Origin: Agriotes lineatus
Taxonomy: Eukaryota; Arthropoda; Insecta; Coleoptera; Elateridae
Direction: 5' to 3'
Assembly: GCA_940337035.1 (NCBI GenBank)
Contig: CALNHX010003555.1
Span: forward strand, 1-64,000
Length of the DNA: 64,000 nt
The notes beneath the pieces were generated by a model, which saw only the letters and a program-made list of their open reading frames with translations, was not told the DNA's origin and did not search any database. The translations under genes were made by a program, and so were the position numbers. How positions within the stretch are numbered: the first letter of the stretch is position 1; each line of letters begins with the position of its first letter. This document shows positions 34,720-45,908 of the stretch, in pieces.

Positions 34720-35319
34720 ATCCCGGAAGTCGTTGGTAAGTACATACATCGGTGATTAGTGATTTATGCTAACGGAAGTGTCTTTGATTTAGCTTTTCAC
34801 TTCACCTGCAATTCCTTATTGTCCTTGAACACTAAACGCAATGATTCGGTTAGATAAGGTCACATGTAGTCTCGGCGAAACCTTTTGGAGTGCCTAATTT
34901 GAAGTGCCTAATTTGAAGTAGACGATAATATTAGACCAGCACTAAATATCGTTAGGAATTCCATACCCCCCAAATTCGCTTCATTAGTCCGGCGACGAAA
35001 ATGTTTCCTGTTAACCGGGAGTTCGACTCAATAAGAAAGGCAGCAGTTCCTGGCTGCATAAGATTGACTTCTCCTTGTTAAGTCTGTCCTAAGCCGCAGA
35101 GAATTGTATCAAATTCTTCAGTTAAGTAGCAACCAGAAATATGTCAAAATTACAAGTTTATGTGAACATATGAAATTTAATCTACGTAAATAACTTCCTA
35201 AAAATGTAATAAGAAAATTTGATTACCTTTTCAGTAGAAATGTTAAAAGTAACTAAGTAAATAACCGCAGGTTAGATTTTATAAATGTCAATTAGGGTTT
35301 AATGTTATACTCCATATAT
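34720..35319. other. end of Penelope copy and unassigned DNA
   Basis: TTGGTAAGTACATAC at about 34733 resembles a splice donor, as in Penelope leader regions. Beyond about 34750 nothing is recognised up to the Gypsy LTR. The expected upstream half of the Jockey-type LINE is not here. Confidence 0.4.
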
Positions 35320-35323
35320 GTGT

Positions 35324-36513
35324 TGTTACGTTAAAATGGCGCTTTCGTTAGATTTATCGCTTCACTCTGTTTTTTTTTGTAACTTCATGGGAAGCGCTCT
35401 CCGAATTGTAACTCTGTGGGTAGATTCAAATTCCGCGCGCTCCTGAGTTAGGAACTTTTGTTCGCTGATAGGGACATGGTTCCGTTCCCCGATAAGTTTT
35501 TGTTTCTTTGGCGAGTTTCCGGGTTACGAGCGCTATTCTGGGGCCTTAGCTGTTGGAAATTTGGTGCCGTTCGTAGCCGCTACCATCTTCGAAGTCGTTC
35601 AAGAGGTTAATTTAGTTATGTTTGGAAAATAAACGCCCTCGGCGGATTCTCCTCTTGACGACGTAGTTTTGGGCGAATTACAATCGCCGCGGGGTAAGTC
35701 CTTATCGGCATTCTAGTGCTTTGCTTAGGGTTCAATTTTGTTGTCAGCTTGACGTGCCGAGCTACAATCTACGATCCGGAATTTGGCAGCTGAGGGATTC
35801 TTCCTCCGGCGACCTCGTTTAAGGCCGCCTTGGCTAATCAGAGCCCCATCGTTATGCTGGGCTATTAACCGCTGGTGTCGAAAAGCAGAGCTTCCGTGAA
35901 TCTCATGAAAGCACACCTAACACTAGGGACACCCATCAAGCCCCCTTTGCGAGCCATGTTGAGCCTATGAATTAAACTGCCCCAGGCCACGGATCTACTT
36001 TCAACTACCTGTACCAGCTAGGCGATAACTTGGACACCAGCCGAAAGTAAAGGCCCATGCCAATGTGTGTACGTCCAGGTATTTTTAGTGTGTAACTGTA
36101 AATTATTGAGAGGCTTTTCCTCCGATTGTATCCTGCATTTTCCATGAAAATTTAAGTATTACTTGCTGTAGACCCTATTGGGTCATTTGTCGACTTCTCC
36201 GAGCCAAAGATTATAATTAAACTGTGATACTTAAGAACTATATGTAGTTTCCTTCAATGTTGCCGTATACCGTTCTTTTGCAGCTATAGTTCTTAGCCCA
36301 TTGTAAGAACTCAGTCTGCGAATCGTCTGATTAAGCATTTGAGATACCTGGTTGATTGTTTCTCTGGATTCGCTGGCGCCCTCCCGGTTTCCTTCATTTA
36401 ATTTACTGCACGCCGTCTTCGACTTGAGCTAGACGTGCCCTCCAGGTATCTGCTTTTGCTTATTTTAGTTGAGAAATATAGCCAGCGAATTAACTTGTTA
36501 AAACATATTAACA
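35324..36513 (+). repeat. 5' LTR of the Gypsy element
   Basis: Starts TGTTACG and ends ATTAACA, one terminal base off the CGTAACA of the 3' LTR. It contains GGAAAATAAACG (about 35625), a candidate poly(A) signal. Compared with the 3' LTR it lacks about 51 bp after GCCGCG (35690-35695) and has a different 25-bp block near 35967-35991. Confidence 0.95.
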
Positions 36514-36520
36514 AAAAAAT

Positions 36521-36538
36521 TGGCGCCCAACGTGGGGC
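36521..36538 (+). promoter_or_regulatory. primer binding site for tRNA-Lys
   Basis: TGGCGCCCAACGTGGGGC, complementary to the 3' end of tRNA-Lys of the Lys1,2 type, lies 7 nt after the 5' LTR. Minus-strand DNA synthesis of the element starts here. Confidence 0.9.
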
Positions 36539-37084
36539 CTGGTTTCCGTAAACGTGCTTTGCACTTTGTCAAAATTTTGAGTTCTGTTAGCAACATTGAA
36601 TGAGACCCTCTGTTTTTTTTCTCTGGCCATTCGAATTTTAAAGTGTATTGGGTCATATTTATAGTAAACCGATGTGTGAATTTTTGCATGTGTTACATAT
36701 ATTATAGGTGTTTATTGCTATTAATTAGAAATTATTATTGTGCATGATTAGTAATTATTAAGATTGGTGCATGCTTATATTTAAGATATATTATTTATAT
36801 TTTTGAGGGGCATATGTACAGGCTTGTGTTTGGGGAAACCGAGCTAGGGTATAAAATTTTGAACTCTCCAATAATAGTAAATTGGAAAGATTTGTTACCG
36901 ATTTTGCCTGGTATAGTTTAACGTAGGCCCACCTAGGCTTTTCCAAATTTACAAGTGAAATCAATACTGGTTGTTTAATTTAATTAGCGGAAAGCTCTGC
37001 TTCTGTCTTACTGCGGTGTTGGTACGGAAGAGTTAATTCACTTTCTTTCATTTTCTGCGTCTTTGAGTAAAATTACGTGTTGTC

Positions 37085-38542
37085 ATGGATATCGATAGAC
37101 TTCTCGTAGACGAATTAGACTATGAACTTAGGATTCGGGGTGTCACTTGTGATGGCAACGTTGGGGATAAACGAAAGTTGCTTCGAGCCCGTGTTAGGCT
37201 AGAAAGATCCGGAAATGCTTCGTTTCCTGAGGTTGAATTAGATGAGATGGGGGAACTCGATATTTGCCTCCACAAGTTAGGGAGCTTAGTGGACGAGATC
37301 GCGGCCTTTGAAAACCTTGTTAAGGGTAGTAATGATTTTAAACGCGTCCAAACTCGACTGTTGCATGTATCCCATCGTCTGGAACGATTGAGTCCTCCGG
37401 GTTCATTGCGAGACCGTAAGAATGCATTGTATAATCAGTGTTTAGGAGCAATGGATGATTTAGAAACTAAACTAACTCCTCATAGTGAAGTACAGGCCCC
37501 TGATGCCTCGGGTGTAGCTAACTTGCTAGATTTGGATAACGGTCAAGTTCTGGATGACGAGATAGGTTCAAATGGGGTATTCGACCATCCTCAGGGTCAG
37601 GCCCGAATTCTCTCGGAGATTCCTTCTCAGGTCCGGTTTAGTATGCCGAGTGTTAGTAATCCGCGAGTATTTCACTCACCTATTGGCGTGAATAGCACAC
37701 ACGTTTTCGAGTCCTCACCTCGGTACAACAATTGCCTGCCTATAAATAAATGGAACCTTTGCTTTGATGGTCAATCGGGACTCTCCAGCTTTCTGGAGCG
37801 AGTTGAAGAGTTACGGGTCTCTCGTGGTGTTTCTAAGGAACAACTTTTCGTCTCAGCCGTTGAGTTCTTCACGGGTCATGCGTTAATATGGTACCGTTCG
37901 ATAAAAGACACTGTGCAGAATTGGGATGCTCTAGTCAAGGCCTTACGTATAGCTTTTCTTCCTTGCGATTATGAGGCTGGGCTGTGGGATGAGATAAGGA
38001 ATCGCACTCAAGGTGCTGATGAACCAGTTACCGTGTTTGTGGCTGTTATGGAAAATTTATTTCGTCGATTGCCCTCGGTACCTTCAACTTGTACTATTCT
38101 TAGCCTTATTCGCCGGAATTTATTGCCCCACTTCCAAACACAACTGGCATTAGAACCGATTTCATCCATTTCAAATTTGCTGCGGGTTTGTAAGGCAGTG
38201 GAAGATGCACATCTTCGTGCACAACGGTTTTGCGGGCCCCCAACTAACGTTAGTCGCATGTTGGAACCCGACTTGGCATATCGGAAACCTCGAGTCAGTC
38301 CTCGAATTCATACGGTAGCTGTTTCTTCTGATGAAGGGGGTGCTCCTTCCAGAGATAATTCGGCTCGCGTTGTAAACTTTGTTGGAACTCCAGAATTGAG
38401 ATGTTGGAATTGCGATCAGCCTAATCATCGTGCCGTCGATTGCCCCGCGCCTAGAAGGCGTCATTGTTATCGGTGTGGGAAACCGGATGTTACGATTAGG
38501 ACATGTCGTTCGTGTGCGGGAAACGGGAAGCAGCGTCGTTAG
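37085..38542 (+). CDS. gag: Gypsy Gag protein
   Basis: An intact 485-codon frame. The N-terminus (1-45) looks SAP-like (LLVDELDYELRIRG). The middle (about 215-340) is the retrotransposon capsid region with WNLCFDGQSGLSSFLERVEE, WYRSIKDTVQNW and IRNRTQG. At the end CWNCDQPNHRAVDC is a good CCHC knuckle. CYRCGKPDVTIRTC is a second one in which His is replaced by Val. Gag packages the element RNA in virus-like particles. The last 40 nt overlap pol in the -1 frame, so Pol is probably made by a -1 ribosomal shift. Gag has no stop, in contrast to pol. Confidence 0.9.
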   Translation: MDIDRLLVDELDYELRIRGVTCDGNVGDKRKLLRARVRLERSGNASFPEVELDEMGELDICLHKLGSLVDEIAAFENLVKGSNDFKRVQTRLLHVSHRLERLSPPGSLRDRKNALYNQCLGAMDDLETKLTPHSEVQAPDASGVANLLDLDNGQVLDDEIGSNGVFDHPQGQARILSEIPSQVRFSMPSVSNPRVFHSPIGVNSTHVFESSPRYNNCLPINKWNLCFDGQSGLSSFLERVEELRVSRGVSKEQLFVSAVEFFTGHALIWYRSIKDTVQNWDALVKALRIAFLPCDYEAGLWDEIRNRTQGADEPVTVFVAVMENLFRRLPSVPSTCTILSLIRRNLLPHFQTQLALEPISSISNLLRVCKAVEDAHLRAQRFCGPPTNVSRMLEPDLAYRKPRVSPRIHTVAVSSDEGGAPSRDNSARVVNFVGTPELRCWNCDQPNHRAVDCPAPRRRHCYRCGKPDVTIRTCRSCAGNGKQRR

Positions 38543-41500
38543 GCGACCGGCTGGCGCGCTGCGATGAAATATCTTCGGTCAACTCTTGTGAAGATTTTGA
38601 TATGGGTTCGAGAGCCGTTTTGAATTTTATTTTGAGTCATGCAGGCCCTGATGAAAGGCCTTATTTACAGATTTCGATTTTTGGAAGAAAAATTCTCGGG
38701 TTATTGGACTCGGGTGCTTCTCGCACTATTCTTGGCATAAAGGGTTGGAATTTACTAAGAGGGCATTGCCGTCTTGAAACAAATCGAGCGCCCACTTGTG
38801 TCATCGCCAACGGGATGGAGTGTCGGAGTTTGGGAAGCGTCACCGTTCCGATTAACTTACGCGATAGGGTTTGCCTTATTGATCTAATAGTTGTGCCTTC
38901 GGTACCCCAGACTTTAATTTTGGGAACCGATTTCTGGCGACGCATGGGTATCGTACCCGATCTTCGGAGTAATGAGTGGTCGTTTTCCAAAGATGATTCA
39001 GTCCCGGTGATAGAGGCCATTCAGACTGTCGAACATTTAACGACTAGTCAGCGCGAACAACTTGATAATTTTGTTAGGGAGACCTTTGAGCGAATGGGGG
39101 TTAAGCTTGGCTGCACTCATTTAGTTGAGCACGAGATTAAGACGACGTCGCCGCCTATTAAGCAACGGTATTACCCTATTTCCCCTGCTCTTCAGAAACA
39201 GGTGGATGTCGAATTGCAAAAGATGTTGGAGGACGGTGTGGTGGAGCCTTCAACTTCTGCATGGTCGTCACCTATCGTCATGATTAAGAAGAAGGACGCT
39301 AGTTACCGTTTCTGCGTTGATTTCCGACGTCTTAATAAAGTAAGCCAACCTGACGCCTACCCTTTGCCGTACGTATCGAGTACGTTAGACAAGCTTCGCG
39401 ATTCTCACTACTCTCGACATTAAGTCTGCATACTGGCAGATCCCTGTTGCGGCTTCTTCACGTCCTTTGACTGCTTTTACTGTCCCGAATCGGGGTTTAT
39501 ACCAGTTTTGTCGCATGCCCTTCGGTTTGCATACGGCATCGGCGACTTGGCAGCGTCTGATCGACCGTGTAGTCGGAGCGGACTTGGAGCCCTATGCGTG
39601 TACCTATCTCGATGATATTGTGATTTGCACTTCCACGTTCGATAAACACCTCTCTGTCCTACGCGAGGTAGTCTCTCGTCTCATGGCCGCCGGCCTCACG
39701 CTTAGTAAAGACAAATGTCATTTTTGTAAGCCGGAGCTCAAGTATCTCGGATACGTGGTTAATGCCCAAGGGTTGTTGGTTGATCCGGAGAAAGTGAATG
39801 CTATTACTCGCATACCTACTCCCGTCTCGGTATCGGAGGTGCGTCGTCTAGTTGGCATGGCATCATGGTATCGACGGTTTGTGCCGAATTTCTCTTCGCT
39901 GATTGGCCCTTTGACTTCGCTTCTTCGGAAAAACGCTAAATTTGTATGGGATGACCAATGTGAGCGAGCCTTCCTTTCTATCAAGGAGCATCTGGTTTTG
40001 GTCCTTATTTTGGCGTGCCCAGATTTTTCGTTGCCTTTTGTAATTCAGACCGACGCTTTTGGGTATGGTGTCGGCGCGGTCCTTAGCCAGCAACAAGCTG
40101 ACGGAGAGAAGGTCATCTGCTACATCAGCCGATCGTAGTCAAAAACTGAAAGGAACTTTAGCACTACGGAGCGCGAGTGTCTTGCTGTTCTTTTCGCAAT
40201 CGAGAAACTTAGGCCTTATATCGAGGGAACTAAATTCACGGTAGTAACGGACCACTACAGCCTTAAGTGGCTCAATGACATCAAGGACCCCGTGGGTCGC
40301 ATTGCTCGTTGGGCTGTTCGCCTCCAACAGTACGATTTTGATATTGTGCATCGCAAGGGCAAGGAACATGTCGTGCCTGACACGTTGTCCCGAGCCGTTC
40401 CTGTTGTTGATGTTGTTGAGGTGCCTCTTGAACCTGCTCGTGATACTTGGTATAGGCGCATGTGTCGGCAAGTTACCGCCAATCCTCGTAAATTCCCTCA
40501 GTGGCGAGTTAGTGATGGCCAGCTCTACAAGTACGTTCGGTCCGATTATCCTGACTTGGCGGATGATGACGAAGATCATTGGAAGTTTGTGGTCCCGAAA
40601 TTTCAGCGTCGTGAAATCATTAGGCAGAATCATGATAGCCCTACGGCTGGTCATGCGGGCGTTAATAAAACTTTTCATCGTATCGCCCACAAATATTATT
40701 GGCCCAAATTGCGGTATGATGTCGCCGCCTATGTCCGTCGTTGTGAAACGTGTCAACGAACTAAACCCGAACAACGAGCTCCCGCTGGTTTTATGGGAGG
40801 CCATTCCTTGATTTCGAAACCTTGGGAGGTCATCTGTGGTGACATTATCGGACCCCTGCCCCGGTCGTCACGTGGGTACGCCTACATTCTGGTCGTGGCG
40901 GATTGCTTCAGCAAATTTGCGCTGACTTTCCCTTTGCGGGCCGCATCAGCTAACGCGGTCTCGCGTCACTTTGAGGAAGATGTTTTCCTGATGTTCGGTG
41001 CCCCTAAGCGCATCATTTGTGATAATGGCGTCCAATTTCGTAGCCGTGAGTTTCGGTCCTTAGCCAACAAGTACGGTTGCAAGATCTCCTTAACGGCCAA
41101 CTATCATCCTCAAGCCAATCCGACGGAGCGTATAAATAGGGTGTTGAAAACCATGTTGACGGCTTACGTGTCTGACCATCATCAGGACTGGGACAAATAT
41201 CTGCCCCATGTAGCTTGCGCGACGCGTACTTCAGTTCATGAGGTCACGGGGAAGACTCCCTATTTCATAAATTTTGGTCGAGAGATTGTACTGAGGCACG
41301 AGCCTACCCCAGATGGTGAAGATCCGGAATTTCAGTTCGATCGCGGTCGAGACCAGACACGCGTGCCGCCTTTTTGAGCAAATTGTACGCTGAGGTCAAG
41401 CGCCGATTGGGAAAGGCGTATCAGAATTCTAAGGCCCGTTATGACCTTCGTCGGCGTCCTTTGGAATATGTTCCGGGACAGCCCGTGTTGCGTAGAAATT

Positions 41501-41685
41501 ACGTTCTGTTTGATGCCGCTCGTCAGTTCACGGCGAAGCTCGCCTCTAAATATATTGGCCCTTTTTATGTCAATCGGAAGTTCTCCCGTTGGGTCTATGA
41601 GCTAAAAGATCCAGACGGGCTTGTTCTGAAAGGTACTTGGCATGCGAAGGACTTGAAACCTTATGATGACTCCGCTGTGACGTAA
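38503..41685 (+). pseudogene. pol: Gypsy Pol: protease, RT, RNase H, integrase; three breaks
   Basis: In order: protease with LLDSGASRTILG (about 38702), RT with YRFCVDFRRLNK, FCRMPFGL and YLDDIVICTS (about 39604), RNase H with QTDAFGYGVGAVLSQ and TERECLAVLFAIEK, integrase with the H-H-C-C finger (HAGVNKTFHRIAHKYYW, CETCQRTK), DDE core with GDIIGPLP, CDNGVQFRS and NPTERINR, and a C-terminal GPFYV/ELKD domain ending at 41685. Pol copies the RNA and integrates the DNA. Breaks: a frameshift near 39415 in the RT, a TAG at 40136-40138 in RNase H, and a frameshift near 41360 after the DDE core. The remainder reads cleanly, so the decay is young. Confidence 0.9.
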
Positions 41686-41688
41686 TGG

Positions 41689-43087
41689 TCCTCTCTCGTT
41701 ATATTTAGGGTGGTTGGTTGGGCATTTGTAGGGTAGGTCACTGTTAGGGAACATTGTCATCAAGTTCGTCCCTTTATTGCATCGTAGGACAGGTCACGGT
41801 AGGGGAGCGATTTCGTCTGACTTTCCCTCTTGTGCGGTCTCGGATAGTTCTATTGAGCACTTGAAGTAGTTCAGTCTGGGAAGTTTGTCAACTAGTTCTC
41901 CCACTTCCAACACTGGAATATTTGTGGCTGACGTCTAGGTCGATTTTATGTTCGACTTTGGTATATTCTGGGGCGGCTGTAGAGTGTTTTCATGATAAAG
42001 CTCTTCAGAGCCGTGTTGTCGACGAAAGTATTGAGTGTACTAATGTTCACGCTATTTCGCTTCAGTTGTTGGTTGATTGCTTGAGACCTCACGTCGAGAA
42101 TTTGTCTGGTGCTGTTCGCGGGTTGACCTCCTGTGAGAACGAATTGTGGAGCTGGGATTCGAATGTGTCGGTGGTGTGTAGTTCCGTGTCATAAATAATT
42201 TTAGTCGGTTAGTCCTTCATTCTTCGCCTTCGTATTTTCCGATCTGGTCGTTTCCTTTTATTCCTATAGCCTATGAATGTTAGTGCCCTTCAGAGTTTGA
42301 ATTGGTCTCCTTGCGTGATGTTGATGGATCTTACTACGTTTCGTTTCATTTCCCTGTGATCTGGTGTGCATGGGTCTTTTGGTGGTGAATGGGTCTTCGT
42401 TGCGAATGGGATGAAGATTGCAGAGATTTCCTCCAGGCCGTTCGGGGGGCTGCAGGGTCTCTCAATCAGCATGCGTGTTAAGTTGCGTGATTGTTGTCTC
42501 TGCCTTTCGCTTTTCTGGTGTCTGTCGCCCTCTTTTCCCGGGGTTGCCTTCTCCCCTTTTTGTCAAAAGAAGAACCCTAATCGATGTTTTGGGAAAATTT
42601 TGGGATTTTTGTGGGTACGGGTTGTTAGATTTATTCGTGGGAAGGGTTATTGGTTTTCGGTCTAACAGTGCCTTAACTGTGGGGTTTTGCTTCCGCCTCG
42701 GGGTTTGGTTTGTTTGTTAGGAAGTTGTCAGGGGGGGGGGTTGCTTGTGGGGGACGTGGTGGGGGTGTTGAGCGGTTCTGGTGGTTGGGACTTCTTGGCG
42801 ACGGGTTGCCACGGGACTGTTCACCGGCGCAGCTTTACCATCCAGCAGCGACGAGCAGTCTCGATCCCTGTCGTGGAGGAGGTCCGGTTGCGGGTTCCGC
42901 TCGGGTTCGCGCCCGTCTCTCCGGGTATTGTTGTATTGTGGTGCGGGTTATTAGGGTTTTTACGTGGGTGATGGTTGAGGCCTTTGGTGCCTTTCTTTTC
43001 ATTTTTTTTATGTGTAGTTGCTTCGAGCTAGTGACGGTTTCGCGATAGCCTTATCGAAAAATTTCTAGGAAATTTTTCTGTTGTGGT
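41689..43087 (+). other. long 3' internal region of the Gypsy element, no env
   Basis: About 1.4 kb between the pol stop and the polypurine tract. Open frames reach at most 112 codons. None shows a signal peptide with membrane anchor or an envelope motif. G-runs at about 42730 and 42764 stand out. It is probably untranslated sequence. Confidence 0.6.
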
Positions 43088-43097
43088 AAGGGGGGAG
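43088..43097 (+). promoter_or_regulatory. polypurine tract
   Basis: AAGGGGGGAG one base before the 3' LTR. It primes plus-strand DNA synthesis. Confidence 0.85.
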
Positions 43098-43098
43098 T

Positions 43099-44323
43099 TG
43101 TTACGTTAAAATGGCGCTTTCGTTAGATTTATCGCTTCACTCTGTTTTTTTTTGTAACTTCATGGGAAGCGCTCTCCGAATTGTAACTCTGTGGGTAGAT
43201 TCAAATTCCGCGCGCTCCTGAGTTAAGAACTTTTGTTCGCTGATAGGGACATGGTTCCGTTCCCCGATAAGTTTTTGTTTCTTTGGCGAGTTTCCGGGTT
43301 ACGAGCGTTATTCTGGGGCCTTAGCTGTTGGAAATTTGGTGCCGTTTGTAGCCGCTACCATCTTCGAAGTCGTTCAAGAGGTTAATTTAGTTATGTTTGG
43401 AAAATAAACGCCCTCGGCGGATTCTCCTCTTGACGACGTAGTTTTGGGTGAATTACAATCGCCGCGTCTGTTTTGGCGGATTCTTTTTGATGGTAGCACC
43501 TCTTGCACGCCCATACGGGGTAAGTCCTTATCGGCATTCTAGTGTTTTGCTTAGGGTTCAATTTTGTTGTCAGCTTGACGTGCCGAGCTACAATCCACGA
43601 TCCGGAATTTGGCAGCTGAGGGATTCTTCCTCCGGCGACCTCGTTTAAGGCCGCCTTGGCTAATCAGGGCCCCATCGTTATGCTGGGCTATTAACCGCTG
43701 GTGTCGAAAAGCAGAGCTTCCGTGAATCTCATGAAAGCACACCTAACACTAGGGACACCCATCAAGCCCCCTTTGCGAGCCATGTTGAGCCTACTAGTTG
43801 AGATCTACTTTCAACTACCTGTACCAGCTAGGCGATAACTTGGACACCAGCCGAAAGTAAAGGCCCATGCCAATGTGTGTACGTCCAGGTATTTTTAGTG
43901 TGTAACTGTAAATTATTGAGAGGCTTTTCCTCCGATTGTATCCTGCATTTTCCATGAAAATTTAAGTATTACTTGCTGTAGACCCTATTGGGTCATTTGT
44001 CGACTTCTCCGAGCCAAAGATTATAATTAAACTGTGATACTTGAGAACTATATGTAGTTTCCTTCAATGTTGCCGTATACCGTTCTTTTGCAGCTATAGT
44101 TCTTAGCCCATTGTAAGAACTCAGTCTGCGAATCGTCTGATTAAGCATTTGAGATACCTGGTTGATTGTTTCTCTGGATTCGCTGGCGCCCTCCCGGTTT
44201 CCTTCATTTAATTTACTGCACGCCGTCTTCGACTTGAGCTAGACGTGCTCTCCAGGTATCTGCTTTTGCTTATTTTAGTTGAGAAATATAGCCAGCGAAT
44301 TAACTTGTTAAAACATCGTAACA
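43099..44323 (+). repeat. 3' LTR of the Gypsy element
   Basis: Starts TGTTACG and ends CGTAACA. It differs from the 5' LTR by about ten substitutions, mostly transitions. It also has an extra block of about 51 bp at 43467-43517 and a shorter, different block near 43795-43803. Its last six bases are part of the duplication of the neighbouring P-like transposon. Confidence 0.95.
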
Positions 44324-44324
44324 G

Positions 44325-44349
44325 CAAAGAGCATATAATGAGAAGAGAC
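44325..44349 (+). repeat. left terminal inverted repeat of the P-like element
   Basis: 25 bp starting CAAAGAGCATATAATG. Identical as reverse complement to 49529-49553. It begins one base after the Gypsy 3' LTR. Confidence 0.9.
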
Positions 44350-44376
44350 GCAGGCTTATGGCTGTGAACGTATTGC

Positions 44377-44598
44377 TTGTTAATTGGGTTGCATACCCCC
44401 ATTTCTCGAATATATTTGCAGGGAGCAAATGTCCCTTGGACTTTTCTACCTGACACCAACTGGCACAACCATAAAATTATCCCAGCACAAAGATTTATTG
44501 GCCATGTTGCCACATTGCCATCGCATTCTGAGAAGGAAGTAGTGATGGGCAAAATAGAAGGAATTTTACAATCAAGATATTCGAATACGAGTTGTTGA
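44377..44598 (+). other. unassigned open frame next to the left TIR
   Basis: A 73-codon frame with a good acceptor (ATATTTGCAG, ending 44421) followed by an exon-like stretch GANVPWTFLPDTNWHNHK...FIGHVATLPS that ends at TGA 44596-44598. I do not recognise the protein. It lies on the strand opposite to the transposase exons. It may be captured host sequence or chance. Confidence 0.3.
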
Positions 44599-44730
44599 AA
44601 TGTTTGGTTTTGTTATTTTATATGACTAGACAGATAAAGCAGCATTTTTTATGCCTAATCAGACAAAGTGACACTTTTACCTTGACAATCAAGTCACAAA
44701 CGTCACCGTTATGATGTTTGAAAATACATA

Positions 44731-44964
44731 CACTTGTGCTCATAAAAATGGAATACACTTACTGTTGCACTGATGTGAAAAGTCGTATTATTCGCATTAT
44801 TAAATAAATTTTTTATACGATATCTTTATTTAACTATTTTCTTGTAACTTAACACAACAAACAATTTCACTTTATCGATGTTTCAAACCAACCGGTATTA
44901 CAAAATAAAATATTACAAAAATCAGTCCAACAGTAAGTGTACTCCATTTTTATGAGCACAAGTG
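44731..44964. mobile_element. 234-bp Tc1/mariner-type MITE
   Basis: CACTTGTGCTCATAAAAATGG at the left mirrors CCATTTTTATGAGCACAAGTG at the right, with TACACTTACTGTTG continuing the arm. TA flanks both ends (44729-44730, 44965-44966). No coding sequence. Confidence 0.9.
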
Positions 44965-45525
44965 TACATTAATTTATATGTATTCAATATTGTGTAGAAT
45001 ATCAAGGATACATTTGTGTCAATAGCCTTCATGCAAATTATATATTATTATGTTTTATTATTTATTTAGAAATGCTGTTAATAGTGTTAAACATTGACGT
45101 ATGATTATCAAATATATTGTTTTTTACGACCGACCAGAAAATATGCAATTTCTGGAGCCAAACAACACAGGAGTCTGATACTGTTGCTTTTTGTCCAAGA
45201 TACACATACTATTTTCTGCCGATCGATACGAGTAGTTACATTAATTAACAATGTCGCCCACTGTTCAAATAATCTTGCTCATTTCTCATCAAATAATGTT
45301 CCCTCATTGTTCATTAATTGTACTATTACTGTGAATATAAGAAATACTCATTAATTTGATATAACATATGTAACGAAAATAATAAACGATTTATGTGTAA
45401 TATAAAAATAAACTACTATCAAATTGTTCGATAGTTTGATGAACACCGCAGTATCCGTGAGTATTTTCTTGGTTTTCTTGATTGTCACAAAGAAAATTAT
45501 GATGATTTTACCCAAGAACCTATTC

Positions 45526-45908
45526 TTACTGGAGTGGACCAAGTAAACTTTCAAAGTCGGCGCGCGGTGTTCTGTTGATTTTTAAAATGGACCACTCGAA
45601 TTTGTTTGGGTAAAATACAGCCGCTGAATGAGAGTTAGAATATAGTTTATGGGCTTTGTATGCGTTAGACAGAAATAGAGATATGCGATTAACATCTATC
45701 ATCCGCAGAATCAAAGTCTCATTTTTACTGTCATCTCTTTCTAATAAAAGTAGTTCACTTGCTATGTTTAATGACTCATTTGTACGCATGAAACTTAAAC
45801 AAGCTGCACAGTTATATTTTTTCAAAGTTTTATATGCCACGTAACCAGCGACATATACAATAGAACATTTTTCTAAAGTTGCTTCTTCTATCGCGGGTTG
45901 GATGTATA
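45526..45908 (-). pseudogene. P-like transposase, C-terminal exon
   Basis: Minus-strand frame: PAIEEATLEKCSIVYVAGYV, then AYKTLKKYNCAACLSFMRTN, then a mixed helical stretch, ending at 45526. The Y-x-AGY-x-A-x-K...C-x-x-C pattern is characteristic of the C-terminal region of P-element and THAP9 transposases. The frame is cut at 45909 by an insertion; removing it lets the same frame continue upstream from 47261 for about 16 codons (VKYNVHQIKSY...). Confidence 0.7.

Larger units (their letters stand above)
35324..44323 (+). mobile_element. Ty3/Gypsy LTR retrotransposon, complete but with broken pol
   Basis: A 9.0-kb element with long LTRs (1190 and 1225 bp) ending TGTTACG...CGTAACA, a tRNA-Lys primer site, gag, pol in the -1 frame, a 1.4-kb 3' region without env, and a polypurine tract. 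The flanking GTGT duplication (35320-35323) is seen on the right only after removing the P-like transposon next to it. About ten substitutions distinguish the LTRs, so insertion is fairly recent. Confidence 0.95.

Noticed and set aside
35725..35916. 63-codon frame present in both LTRs (also 43551-43742) as a conserved small gene
   Set aside because: It is conserved only because the LTRs are copies of each other. It runs antisense to the element and shows no motif.
41922..43048. Possible env gene in the 3' region of the Gypsy element
   Set aside because: Frames are at most 112 codons, overlapping and without signal peptide plus membrane anchor or cleavage motif. No splice pattern supports joining them.
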